From the NCBI GenBank assembly GCA_029259915.1, contig JAJDED010000053.1:62001-126000 (forward strand): DNA of 64,000 nucleotides, in the 5' to 3' direction. Positions within the stretch are counted from its first letter, which is position 1. Each line of letters opens with the position of its first letter. This document shows, piece by piece, positions 35,608-44,259 of the stretch. Position numbers and translations under genes: made by a program. The notes beneath the pieces are model-generated. The model had not been told where the DNA came from. It made no database searches and was given only the letters and a program-made list of their open reading frames with translations. Source of the DNA: Planctomycetota bacterium. GTDB taxonomy: Bacteria > Planctomycetota > Planctomycetia > Pirellulales > Lacipirellulaceae.

Positions 35608-35871
35608 CTATTCTTTCGCCATCAAATCTTCCACCATTTTAGCCAAAAGCGCCGGATTGTCCTGTCCAAGCAGATGGTTGATTTGCTGCTTTTTTACACC
35701 CAGCTTTTCCATCGCGGCCGCGGCCTGTTTCCACTTGGTTTCCCTCGATTTCCCCTCGGCCAGGTAAAGATCGGTTACCAACTCCCCCAATCGCTGCAGG
35801 GATATTGCCCCCTGATTATTGTAATAGTTTTTGATAACGCGCTGCTGATGCTTGGAATAGCCTTTGTTCAT
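35608..35871 (-). CDS. Small conserved-looking hypothetical protein
   Basis: An 87-residue soluble protein, helical and basic (MNKGYSKHQQRVIKNYYNN then a helical body ending EDLMAKE). No motif or known family recognised. The ATG at 35871 is preferred over a start at 35916 because the upstream part is not protein-like. It lies 63 bases upstream of thyA on the same strand, so it could be the first gene of that operon. Codon use looks native. Confidence 0.65.
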   Translation of the reverse strand: MNKGYSKHQQRVIKNYYNNQGAISLQRLGELVTDLYLAEGKSRETKWKQAAAAMEKLGVKKQQINHLLGQDNPALLAKMVEDLMAKE

Positions 35872-36029
35872 TGATCGATCCGGCAAAGTCAGGAAAAAGT
35901 CGGGCCAAGACTCCACTTTTCGGCTGGCCCCGAGTGCGTTAGATTATCTTAGTCATTCGTGGACCCATCGCAAGTAATCCCTGTGGGACTTGGTAGTTAA
36001 ACCTTCGCATTTGAGAGAATCGCAGTACG

Positions 36030-36443
36030 ATGCCGATTGTCAAATTCATCAAAGAACAAAAAGAAATTGAAGTGCCCGAAGGCGCGAATCTCCGCAAGGA
36101 AGCCATCAAGGCGGGCGTCAACACGCATCAAGGCCTCAATGGTTTCGGGGCCAGCATGAACAAGGTTCTCAATTGCCACGGCTTCGCCCAATGCGGAACA
36201 TGCCGGGTGCGAATCGCCAAGGGAATGGAAAACGCCAGCAAGATGGGCATCGTCGAAAAACTACGGTTCCGCTGCCCGGTCCCCACTCCGGTCACCCCCG
36301 GCGGGCTCGACCCCATCCCTTCGATGGCTTTCCTAGGAAATGAAGACACCATGCGTTTGGCATGCCAGGTCACCGTGCATGGCGACATGGAAGTAGAAAC
36401 CGGCCCCAAGTTAGACCTCTTCGGTGAAAACTTTTTCAGCTAA
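36030..36443 (+). CDS. 2Fe-2S ferredoxin
   Basis: A 137-residue plant-type ferredoxin fold. Cluster cysteines are in CHGFAQCGTC (about 49-58) with the fourth in LACQVTV (about 112). First-to-second spacing is five residues rather than the usual four, and a Pro/Gly-rich loop (CPVPTPVTPGGLDPIPSM) is inserted before the last cysteine. An electron carrier of unknown partner. It precedes the PII gene by 48 bases, with a CTAG-type repeat in the gap. Confidence 0.87.
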   Translation: MPIVKFIKEQKEIEVPEGANLRKEAIKAGVNTHQGLNGFGASMNKVLNCHGFAQCGTCRVRIAKGMENASKMGIVEKLRFRCPVPTPVTPGGLDPIPSMAFLGNEDTMRLACQVTVHGDMEVETGPKLDLFGENFFS

Positions 36444-36451
36444 GCCGACAA

Positions 36452-36483
36452 GCGCTAGCTCCTAGTCCCTAGCCCCTAGCGCC
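36452..36483. repeat. CTAG-type short tandem repeat, copy 3
   Basis: GCGCTAGCTCCTAGTCCCTA then GCCCCTAGCGCC, ending nine bases before the glnB start. Confidence 0.75.
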
Positions 36484-36491
36484 TTTCCCCA

Positions 36492-36806
36492 ATGAAACAA
36501 GTTATCGCCATCGTCAAACCGTTTCTGGCGGAAAAGATTCTCGATGGCTTGCGTCGCGCCCCACTCGAAGCCGTTGAGATTACCGAGGTAAAAGGCGTCG
36601 GGCGGCAGAAAAGTTATCTTGATCAGTATAAAGACACGGAATACTCGCTCGCTTTTCTGCCAAAAGTGCAAATCACCGCGTGGGTCGACGACACCCGTGC
36701 CGAAGAAGTCATTCGCAAACTAGTGGAGCTAGCGCGCACGGGCCGCATCGGCGACGGAAAAATCTTCGTCCTCTCCGCCGATTCGTACGAGCATATCGAG
36801 TGCTAA
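36492..36806 (+). CDS. glnB: Nitrogen regulatory protein P-II
   Basis: Trimeric sensor of 2-oxoglutarate, ATP and glutamine. It begins MKQVIAIVKPF, has the T-loop with its conserved Tyr (TEYSLAFLPKV), and the ATP-binding GRIGDGKIFVL. At 104 residues it is shorter than the usual 112; the C-terminal strand (SADSYEHIEC) differs from the normal RIRTGE end and finishes in Cys. The PII target GlnE is encoded convergently 79 bases away, consistent with glutamine synthetase control. No amtB or glnA nearby. Confidence 0.92.
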   Translation: MKQVIAIVKPFLAEKILDGLRRAPLEAVEITEVKGVGRQKSYLDQYKDTEYSLAFLPKVQITAWVDDTRAEEVIRKLVELARTGRIGDGKIFVLSADSYEHIEC

Positions 36807-36835
36807 AATATCTGCGCTAGACAAAATCGAAGTAG

Positions 36836-36882
36836 CCGGAGGGCCACCGCCCTCCGGAAATTCGCGGACCGCGTGGCGGTCT
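36836..36882. terminator. Bidirectional terminator-like double hairpin
   Basis: Two hairpins in tandem: CCGGAGGGCCACCGCCCTCC plus GG (36836-36857), and GGACCGCGTGGCGGTC (36867-36882). They lie between the convergent glnB and glnE stops, the expected place for a two-way terminator. The flanks TAGCC and GGCTA also pair. There is no clear T-run. Confidence 0.6.
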
Positions 36883-36884
36883 GG

Positions 36885-39800
36885 CTAAGTCCGCTCCGCC
36901 GACTCGAATACTCTCAAAAATGTTTCCCGCACACCGCGAAATGTCTCGGACACTTCCTGGCACAGCCGGTCCGTATCGGAATAACCCAACAGAAACGCCA
37001 ACTTAGCCAACTCCATCGGATCGGTCGGAATTTCGTGCCGACCGGAGGAATCCATCAACCGAATACGCGCCTCGATACTGCGCTGGAATTGATAGGCTTT
37101 CCAAAGGAACGTGGCATCATCGGTAGCAAGGATTCCCGCTTGCTCCAACGCGCTCAATCCTTCCAGGGTACCGGTTACACGTAGCTCGGGCTGCTCGCCG
37201 GCATGTTGAAGTTGGAGCATCTGCACAACAAACTCGGTGTCCATCGTGCCGCCAGCGCTTCGTTTGAGGTTGCGTTCCGACGCCGATTCTTGAAGCTTCA
37301 TGCGCATCGCGCGGATCTCGGCGGCATTGCTCGGTTGCCACGGATGACTAAAAGTTGCCTCGGCCACTGCCTGCATAGTACGCTCGACCGCTTGCGGCGA
37401 ACCGGTAATCACCCGTGCTTTGCACAGAGCTTGTCGCTCCCAAAGCTGCCCACCTCCCTCCCGAAAGTAGCGGACAAATTCCCCCAACGATACGGTTAGC
37501 GCACCGCTGCGCCCCGTGGGGCGAAGCCGAGGATCAATCTCCAACAACCGGCCATAAGGGCCAAAATGGTTCGCCCGCTGAATTATGCGTTGCCCCAATT
37601 CGCTAAAAAAATGGTTGTTGGTCGTCGATTGGCCACGACGATTGGCGAGCGTCGTTCCTTCGGCTTCATAGAGAAACACCAGATCGAGATCACTATGGTA
37701 GTTCGGCTCGCGCCCACCTAATTTTCCCAAGGCAAGTACGATGAATTCGCACGGGCTGCCCACCCGCTCGGCACCAGGATGCCAGCAGTTGGCATACGGG
37801 TCGTCGTCAGCCGCTGCAAGGTCGCCGACCTGAGGTTCGCCCAATTTGTTGGTTAATCGCTCCGTTTCCGATGCAACAATCTGCTTCAAACACGCCTCGG
37901 CTATGTCCGAGATTGTGGCGTGCGTCGATTCGATATTGTCACGACCCAACACGTCACGCACACCAACGCGCAAATGTTGTGAAGACTTGAAACTATGCAG
38001 AATCGGATCGACATCTTCCGCCCCACGAGTAAGCTCCGCTAACGATTGCTCTAGCACCGGCAATTCGGGAAGTTGATCGATCAGCAAGCTGTCTAGCAAC
38101 TCGTCGATCATACCGGGATTGCTTGTGAGAATCCCAGACAGATAAGGACAAGCCGCGCACAACGTGACGTAGAGATTAAGCGTCGCATGGTTGCTGCTAA
38201 AAAGTTCCCACAATGCGGCCTTGCCGCCCAGCGAATCGCTTACGCGACTCAAGGTTACCAGCGATCGATCGGGATCGGGCGTTTTGGCAATCGCGGAAAG
38301 CAAACGCGAAGCAATCGCCGCTAAGAACAGTCGGCAGCGACGAGTCGACAAAAAAGGAATCGGCTCCTCGGCCAAAGACATCAGGTTCGCATAAGCAGAC
38401 TGCACGTCGGTAAATGGATAGCGACCCAACACACGCTCGATCGTTTCTTCGCTGGGGTCAGGATCGTTGATCAAATCGACCTCGGGATCACTCGCGGCAT
38501 CATCCCCAAAAGCCTCGTGGAGCAAATGATTGAGAATCCTGTGATTCACTTCCGTGCGTTCGCGGTAGTCGGCTTGAAAAGCTGCTAGCGCAGATACATG
38601 GGGCGTGCCGACATACTCCATGCGGCGGGCAACTTTTTTCAGTTCGCGCTCATCCGTGGGCAATTGATGGGTCTGCAAATCGTACATAATCTGCAAACGG
38701 TGCTCCAATTTTCGCAAAAACGCGTAGTTTTCTTCCAAAAACGAACGCTCCTGACGCGTCAGGATCCCCGCTTGCTCCAAACGCTCGATCGCTTCGAGTG
38801 TGTTGGCTGTGCGAATCTTGGGTAGCGCCCCCCCGTTGAGCAGTTGGAGAAACTGAATCACAAACTCGATATCGCGGATGCCGCCATGCCCCGTCTTGAC
38901 ATCCAATTGGCTCGTTCCTTTGCCTTCCGCGCGCGCTTCGATGCGCCGCTTCAGCGATTTGATGCCCGTAATGTCGGCCAAAGAAAGATACCGGCGATAA
39001 ATCCATGGTTCCAACTGCTTCAAAAACTTGGCTCCCAATTGCACGTCGCCGGCAATGGGACGTGCCTTGACATACGCCTGACGTTCCCAAGTTCGCCCCC
39101 GATTGTCGTAGTACGCGATCGCACTTTCCACGCTCGTGCAGAGCGGGCCCTGCCGACCCTCGGGCCGAAGACGCATGTCCACCCGATAGGCCATCCCCAA
39201 CTCGGTCGACTCGCTCAACAAACGAATCACGTCCTGCACTACCCGGCAAGCAAAGTCATGTGCGCCGTTTGCATCGGCAGGACCGGCGGACTCGACTGCT
39301 TGATAAAGAATCACCAAATCGATATCGCTTGAATAGTTGAGCTCGACCCCCCCCAGTTTCCCCAAGGCAATCACGGCCAGTCGTGGGCAAACCCCACTGT
39401 GGCCATTGCGCTGTTTTAGCTTTTTCTGAATGTTGCGCTGAGAGTAATCGAGCGCCGCCTCGACCATGGCATCGGCCAAATAAGAAATCTGTCGCGTAAT
39501 CTGCGCAATCGTCAGCTTCTGAACGATGTCGCCATAGGCAATACGCAATGTCTCGCGACGCTTGAATCGCCGCAACGCAGTCATCACGGCATCATCATTT
39601 TCTAGCGATCCAATTTCTCCCAACAGATCATCAATCAACATCTCCCTTGCGACTGGCTTGCCACCCGAAGCGCGCAACAACTCGTAACTGGCTGGATCCG
39701 AGCGAAGCTGGTCGCTCAAAGTCTGGCTGCTGCTAAGCAACTGCAATAGATCCGGAAGCGATCGGGTATCGCGCTCAAAGAGTGCCGCCATGGAAAGCGG

Positions 39801-40043
39801 GCTGCGCGCCGATTGAAGAAATCCTTCCAGATTGTTCAAGGCCATGTCGGGGTCGGCCAACCGGGGCGCTGCCTCGGCGAATTGCTCGCAGACAACTGCC
39901 AACAAATCCATGGGCAACCCGCTCGTGGCGAGCCGCTGAAGATTCGCCTGCGCGGTCCGGACATCGGCTACCCCGGACGCCGCGAACCAAACTTCCGCCG
40001 CGGGCAATGAATCGAGCAACGTACGGAGTTGGTCGGTTTGCAT
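36885..40043 (-). CDS. glnE: Glutamine synthetase adenylyltransferase/deadenylase
   Basis: Bifunctional enzyme adding and removing AMP on glutamine synthetase. About 1052 residues, slightly longer than E. coli GlnE. Both nucleotidyltransferase domains are present with intact metal motifs: GGVELNYSSDIDLVILY near residue 234 (deadenylase) and GGREPNYHSDLDLVFLYE near 778 (adenylyltransferase), each followed by a helical PII-uridylyltransferase-like region (RDIEFVIQFLQLL and MDTEFVVQMLQLQ). The ATG at 40043 is preferred over a TTG two codons earlier. Convergent with the PII gene. Confidence 0.95.
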   Translation of the reverse strand: MQTDQLRTLLDSLPAAEVWFAASGVADVRTAQANLQRLATSGLPMDLLAVVCEQFAEAAPRLADPDMALNNLEGFLQSARSPLSMAALFERDTRSLPDLLQLLSSSQTLSDQLRSDPASYELLRASGGKPVAREMLIDDLLGEIGSLENDDAVMTALRRFKRRETLRIAYGDIVQKLTIAQITRQISYLADAMVEAALDYSQRNIQKKLKQRNGHSGVCPRLAVIALGKLGGVELNYSSDIDLVILYQAVESAGPADANGAHDFACRVVQDVIRLLSESTELGMAYRVDMRLRPEGRQGPLCTSVESAIAYYDNRGRTWERQAYVKARPIAGDVQLGAKFLKQLEPWIYRRYLSLADITGIKSLKRRIEARAEGKGTSQLDVKTGHGGIRDIEFVIQFLQLLNGGALPKIRTANTLEAIERLEQAGILTRQERSFLEENYAFLRKLEHRLQIMYDLQTHQLPTDERELKKVARRMEYVGTPHVSALAAFQADYRERTEVNHRILNHLLHEAFGDDAASDPEVDLINDPDPSEETIERVLGRYPFTDVQSAYANLMSLAEEPIPFLSTRRCRLFLAAIASRLLSAIAKTPDPDRSLVTLSRVSDSLGGKAALWELFSSNHATLNLYVTLCAACPYLSGILTSNPGMIDELLDSLLIDQLPELPVLEQSLAELTRGAEDVDPILHSFKSSQHLRVGVRDVLGRDNIESTHATISDIAEACLKQIVASETERLTNKLGEPQVGDLAAADDDPYANCWHPGAERVGSPCEFIVLALGKLGGREPNYHSDLDLVFLYEAEGTTLANRRGQSTTNNHFFSELGQRIIQRANHFGPYGRLLEIDPRLRPTGRSGALTVSLGEFVRYFREGGGQLWERQALCKARVITGSPQAVERTMQAVAEATFSHPWQPSNAAEIRAMRMKLQESASERNLKRSAGGTMDTEFVVQMLQLQHAGEQPELRVTGTLEGLSALEQAGILATDDATFLWKAYQFQRSIEARIRLMDSSGRHEIPTDPMELAKLAFLLGYSDTDRLCQEVSETFRGVRETFLRVFESAERT

Positions 40044-40105
40044 AGTCAAACTAAAACACCAGCACAGAGTTCAACCACAAAAAACTAATATCATTCCTCA
40101 ATGCC

Positions 40106-40188
40106 CTAGAACCAGTTTCAAAACCCTATTTTGGGATGAAATTCTTCAGAATATTGACACGATTTGGTGGTTTTGAAATGGGTTCTAG
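40106..40188. repeat. Inverted-repeat element at the miaB 3' end
   Basis: The 20-base arm CTAGAACCAGTTTCAAAACC (40106-40125) is repeated inverted at 40169-40188 with two mismatches and a 43-base spacer. The right arm and spacer encode the last 20 or so MiaB residues, and the stop codon abuts the left arm. MITE-like structure. Confidence 0.85.
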
Positions 40189-41601
40189 TGAAAACAACTC
40201 AGGACCCACGTGTTGCGTGACGACCGTGCCAAACAATGTGTGGGCGTTGGCATCGTAAATCGTCACCGGAAGCGTTTGCCCGATCTGTCGGCGATTGCCA
40301 TCGAACACCACGATCCTATCACACATTGTGCGGCCCGTTAACTGGACCTGCTGGGCGTCGGCCTCTTGCTGCTTGACGCTGGCCTTACTAGGCCCTTCGA
40401 CCAAAACATCCACCTCCCGACCCAAAAACGGTTGATTGTCGGCTTCGCTAATCGCATTTTGAATGGCCAACAGCTCGTTGTTACGCCGTTTTTTCACTTC
40501 CTCAGGAACATCGTCAGGAAACAAATCCGCTCCCCGCGTGCCGGGACGCTCGCTGTACTTAAAGATAAAACTGTTCTTAAACCGCTGTTCGCGAACCAAT
40601 TCGCAAGTCAGCTGAAAATCGCCTTCTGTCTCCCCACAAAAGCCCACAATAAAATCGCTCGTCACTGCGAAATCTGGAACCCGATCGCGAATCCGATCCA
40701 TCATCTCCCGATAGTCCTCGACCGTATAGCCCCGCTTCATCCGCTCGAGCATCCGATTCGATCCACTTTGAACCGGCACGTGCAGATACTTCGAACACTT
40801 CGGCAACTCAGCCACCGCTGCGAGCAGGTCGTCGGTCATGTCTTTTGGATAATTAGTGACGAACTTGATCCGCTCAATGCCGGCCAGTTCGTGCAATGCA
40901 TAAATTAAATCGCTAAGCCGCCAGCGGCGACCGTTCTCTGTGTGCTGGTAGCTGTTGACCGTTTGACCAAGCAAGACAATCTCTTTGCAACCCTCGCCGG
41001 CAAGCTGCCGGGCCTCGGTAAGAATTTGGCTGGGGGGTCGGCTCTGCTCGGGACCACGCACACTGGGGACAATGCAATACGTGCAAAATTTGTCGCAGCC
41101 GATCATGATTCGCACATAAGCCTGGTACGGCGTGGGACGCATCTCAGGATCGCGTAAGGGATCGAAACTTTCATGGCTCTCTTCGATATCGCTCCGCGAA
41201 CCATCTTTGCGGCCAAGGCTTACCTCCAATCGTGGTTCGCCCCCCGCGGAGATTTCCTTGATCAACTGCGGTACCTGATGCAACTGTCCTGGGCCAACAA
41301 TCAGGTCGACATACGGCGCACGCTCAAAAATCAAACGCTGATCTTTCTGCGCCATGCACCCCAATACGCCGATGATCTTTTTCGGATTGCTCTGCTTCGC
41401 ATTCTTGAGCCGTCCCAACGCGCTGTAGATTTTGTCCTCCGCATGTTGCCGTACGCTGCACGTGTTGAACAGGATCGTATCCGCGTCGCGGGTGTTGTCG
41501 GTAAGTTCGTACCCTTCTTTGCGCAGACTGGCCACGACAAGTTCGCTGTCGAGCACATTCATCTGGCAACCGACCGTTTCGATATAAAGCTTCTTTGTCA
41601 T
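40126..41601 (-). CDS. miaB: tRNA-2-methylthio-N6-dimethylallyladenosine synthase
   Basis: Radical SAM methylthiotransferase acting on A37 of tRNAs. 491 residues with the N-terminal UPF0004 domain (cysteines in GCQMNVLDSEL, FNTCSVR and GVLGCMAQ), the radical SAM motif CDKFCTYC (about 168-175), and a C-terminal TRAM domain. The last residues (EPISKPPNRVNILKNFIPK) are translated from an inverted-repeat element, so the native C-terminus was probably extended or replaced. Upstream lies hairpin element R10. Confidence 0.95.
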   Translation of the reverse strand: MTKKLYIETVGCQMNVLDSELVVASLRKEGYELTDNTRDADTILFNTCSVRQHAEDKIYSALGRLKNAKQSNPKKIIGVLGCMAQKDQRLIFERAPYVDLIVGPGQLHQVPQLIKEISAGGEPRLEVSLGRKDGSRSDIEESHESFDPLRDPEMRPTPYQAYVRIMIGCDKFCTYCIVPSVRGPEQSRPPSQILTEARQLAGEGCKEIVLLGQTVNSYQHTENGRRWRLSDLIYALHELAGIERIKFVTNYPKDMTDDLLAAVAELPKCSKYLHVPVQSGSNRMLERMKRGYTVEDYREMMDRIRDRVPDFAVTSDFIVGFCGETEGDFQLTCELVREQRFKNSFIFKYSERPGTRGADLFPDDVPEEVKKRRNNELLAIQNAISEADNQPFLGREVDVLVEGPSKASVKQQEADAQQVQLTGRTMCDRIVVFDGNRRQIGQTLPVTIYDANAHTLFGTVVTQHVGPELFSLEPISKPPNRVNILKNFIPK

Positions 41602-41624
41602 TCGTCTTTAGTTTTTGGTTAAAA

Positions 41625-41738
41625 TGAAAACCGCCAAGGACGCCAAGAGCGCCAAGTTCCGAATTCAGATGCTGCACCCGACCTACGGGCTTTGGCTCCT
41701 AATTTCTTGGCGTCCTTGGCGCTCTTGGCGGTTCATTT
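41625..41738. repeat. Modular hairpin repeat element R10
   Basis: The left arm ACCGCCAAGGACGCCAAGAG (then CGCCAAG) is answered by the right arm TTGGCGTCCTTGGCGCTCTT (then GGCGGTT) at 41708-41734. Three exact GCCAAG units occur per arm. It lies between miaB and the small membrane protein gene and is the clearest element of the family. Confidence 0.92.
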
Positions 41739-41754
41739 CTTCTGTTTCTATTCC

Positions 41755-41940
41755 TCAAGCCGCACCACGATCATCTTTCGACTCTGAATCGGTTTTTTTC
41801 TTGGCTTGTTGCCGCTGTTTGGCAACTTCTCCCTGGACACGCGACAACACTTGATTGCGCCGCTTAGCCATCAGCCGCACTAAAGCCATCACCGCGACAT
41901 AGCCTGCCGCCAAAATGATCAGTACGTCCCAACGGTCCAT
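41755..41940 (-). CDS. Small single-pass membrane protein
   Basis: A 61-residue protein beginning MDRWDVLIILAAGYVAVMAL, one membrane segment (about 6-22), then a highly basic and charged tail (RRNQVLSRVQGEVAKQRQQ). The ATG at 41940 has a strong AGGAGG upstream, better than the longer frame from 42069. Function unknown. On the same strand between the DnaJ-LRR gene and miaB. Confidence 0.75.
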   Translation of the reverse strand: MDRWDVLIILAAGYVAVMALVRLMAKRRNQVLSRVQGEVAKQRQQAKKKTDSESKDDRGAA

Positions 41941-42040
41941 GCCCTTACCTCCTGAAAATTGCCCGCCATCCAACCAGACAAATACTTTGCCCATGATACA
42001 CGCCGGGGGGGGCTTCTCGCGAGGCGAATTTACGCCGGAA

Positions 42041-42745
42041 TCAATCAAACGGCGTGACCGGCTTGGCATGACGGCGGATTTGCATCAGTTTTTTCACCTT
42101 GCGGCGCATCCACCAACTCACTTGGCTACCCATCAAGTCGAGCGACTCCAAGGCCGGTAATTCGTCGACAATCCACAACGCCTCGTTAGTGACAGGCGTT
42201 TTCGAAAGGTCGAGATGCTTCAGTTGCTTGAAACTTTCCAGCTTCAGCGCGGCAGAATCCGACAGTTGGCAGCCGGGCAATTCCAATCGCACCATGCTCG
42301 CCAGCGTCTCTTGCTCCTCGGTCAGCGCTTGAACCAGCTCGTCGGCTCGCGACGAATTCGCCAAGCGCACGCCGATGATCGTCTCGGTCAATTGGGCAAA
42401 ATCGCCAAACGACTTTTCCAACCAATCGACGGCGTTGGTGGTCACTTCCGCGCCGAACTGCTCCAAACGCTCCACCGTGTGGCGCAACGCCAAGTAGTCC
42501 TCCATTTTCCCAGCAATCCAATGCCGCCGGTCGAGACGAAAAGCCGTGTACTGTTTTGCCTTCTCAAATGCCGACTGCAACGCGCGAAACGCCTCGACCG
42601 TGCCACCATGGTCGGGATGTACTTTTTTCGCTTTAGCAAAATAGGCCTGCTTGACGTCCTCTTGAGTATAGGGCGGGGAAAGACCCAGCTCGACCATGTA
42701 CTCGGGCCGGTTTTTCATCTGGGAATCGTGATTGGAGTTCGGCAT
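42041..42745 (-). CDS. DnaJ-domain protein with leucine-rich repeats
   Basis: About 234 residues. The N-terminus is a J-domain (MVELGLSPPYTQEDVKQAYF then KKVHPDHGG, with the HPD tripeptide that stimulates Hsp70). After a helical middle, the C-terminus (about 155-225) has leucine-rich repeats: LELPGCQLSDSAALKLESF, LKHLDLSKTPVTNEALWIV and LESLDLMGSQ. A J-protein with an LRR substrate-binding arm is unusual. The ATG at 42745 is chosen; a GTG at 42823 is the alternative. Overlaps nothing; the esterase gene lies upstream. Confidence 0.82.
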   Translation of the reverse strand: MPNSNHDSQMKNRPEYMVELGLSPPYTQEDVKQAYFAKAKKVHPDHGGTVEAFRALQSAFEKAKQYTAFRLDRRHWIAGKMEDYLALRHTVERLEQFGAEVTTNAVDWLEKSFGDFAQLTETIIGVRLANSSRADELVQALTEEQETLASMVRLELPGCQLSDSAALKLESFKQLKHLDLSKTPVTNEALWIVDELPALESLDLMGSQVSWWMRRKVKKLMQIRRHAKPVTPFD

Positions 42746-42829
42746 CTCGTGAGCCTTGCAAGAGAAAAGACGAGCAGACAGCTCTCCCTCAAGGTTAATC
42801 GGTGCCGCACGAAAAGTCGACACTTGCTA

Positions 42830-44044
42830 TTACTCGCCAAACCCAGAAAAAGCGGCTTTCAAAGCTTCTGGGAACCGTCGGGCCCAGGCCGACTCACTAT
42901 GCCAGTCGTCAGAATCGTGGACCCAAAGAAAATCGACGTTCTCCCGCAGACCTTTTTCTTTGAGCGCAACGAGCATACTGTCGATGCCCGGCTGCAACTT
43001 TGCTTCCAATCTCTGTCCGCCGTTGTCGAGATAAAAGAACAGTGGCCACGAGGGAAGCGGCGTATCTCGCACAGTCTGCGCGTAATCGAACTCCAGACCT
43101 CGAGCAGCATCGGTTACCTCCAAAGCTGGTGAAAAACAAAACGCCTTGGAAAACACCTGTGGGAACTGCCAAGCGAGCATAAATGCGCACGTCCCTCCCG
43201 CTGACGAACCACCCACGAAAGTATGCTCACGGCCAGACAGCGTACGATACTCACGGTCGATCATTGGCTTGACCACCTCAACCACAAATCGCATATAGGC
43301 CTCCGTCATCGGTCCAGGCATGTACTCATTGCTCCGATCGGCAGTATTGTAAATTCCTACAACAATCAGCGGAGGAATATCGCGATCTTGGATCAATTGT
43401 GTACAAGTCTCGTCCACCTGCCAATCGACGCCAAAGGCGCTCGTATGGGGATCGAATAGGTTCTGACCATCGTGCATGTAAAGCACCGGATAACGTGCAC
43501 CGGAACCTTTGTAATCGGGTGGCAACCAAACAATTACATCCCGGGCACGCAGCCCTTCGCCCGACATCTGCCGGTGATAACGCACCATGCCCGTAATCTG
43601 TCCAACAATTTTACGCTTTACCGGTTGGGTCCAGAATGTAATTTCATCATCAACCACTTTCGTTCGATCAAGAGCAGTTGTGAAATTCTGTAGCGGCTGT
43701 CCCGCAGCGTCGGCCCCCTCTTGCTCCCACGAGCCGAGTGTATATTTGTATTCGATCGATTTACCCGCCGTGGTCGACAAACAAAAGGCCCACCGATGAT
43801 TGCCACACGCATTCATCTTCACGCGTTGCGGATCCCAGTTACCCAGTTCAGAAAGACTCCCCGTGAGATAAACGGTGGAATCACTGGGAAGCTCTGGTGC
43901 ATGCAGCCGAAATGCAAGTGTGATTGCGCGAGGCAAAGCACCGTCGCCCACAGCATCGACTGTTAGATAGCCAGCGACAAATCCCAATGTGACGGCAATC
44001 AACTTACTAACGCTAAGATTATGCCGGGAATCAGAGAAGTTCAT
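42830..44044 (-). CDS. Exported esterase with starch-binding-type domain
   Basis: About 404 residues. The N-terminal signal or anchor (about 12-30) is followed by a CBM20/CBM48-like carbohydrate-binding domain (about 41-140; LTGSLSELGNWDP and WAFCLS) and an esterase-D-type alpha/beta hydrolase. The nucleophile is Ser281 in GGSSAGG, and a His follows in DSDDWHSES near the C-terminus. Related to enterochelin esterases and feruloyl/acetyl-xylan esterases, so polysaccharide de-esterification outside the cytoplasm is likely. The ATG at 44044 is chosen; the 40 residues upstream are not protein-like. Confidence 0.85.
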   Translation of the reverse strand: MNFSDSRHNLSVSKLIAVTLGFVAGYLTVDAVGDGALPRAITLAFRLHAPELPSDSTVYLTGSLSELGNWDPQRVKMNACGNHRWAFCLSTTAGKSIEYKYTLGSWEQEGADAAGQPLQNFTTALDRTKVVDDEITFWTQPVKRKIVGQITGMVRYHRQMSGEGLRARDVIVWLPPDYKGSGARYPVLYMHDGQNLFDPHTSAFGVDWQVDETCTQLIQDRDIPPLIVVGIYNTADRSNEYMPGPMTEAYMRFVVEVVKPMIDREYRTLSGREHTFVGGSSAGGTCAFMLAWQFPQVFSKAFCFSPALEVTDAARGLEFDYAQTVRDTPLPSWPLFFYLDNGGQRLEAKLQPGIDSMLVALKEKGLRENVDFLWVHDSDDWHSESAWARRFPEALKAAFSGFGE

Positions 44045-44259
44045 TCTGTGGAGTATAGATTGGACAGGTGACCGGTGCGACACTTCGACCGTCGATCGCT
44101 GCAACTGCACAGGCTCAAAATAAGCTTTTTTTGGCTCCACGCCGGGTTTCTGCACCGCTAGCACGATTGTCGGGCGACTTGCCCTAGGACCGTTTTACGC
44201 GGCATTCTAAACTCGGGGGTTCAAATCTCGACTCCTCCGAGTTCCCTGTCGAAAATTTC

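Noticed and set aside
20886..41738. CRISPR array
   Set aside because: Repeat units are arranged as inverted pairs with variable spacing, without regular spacers or cas genes.
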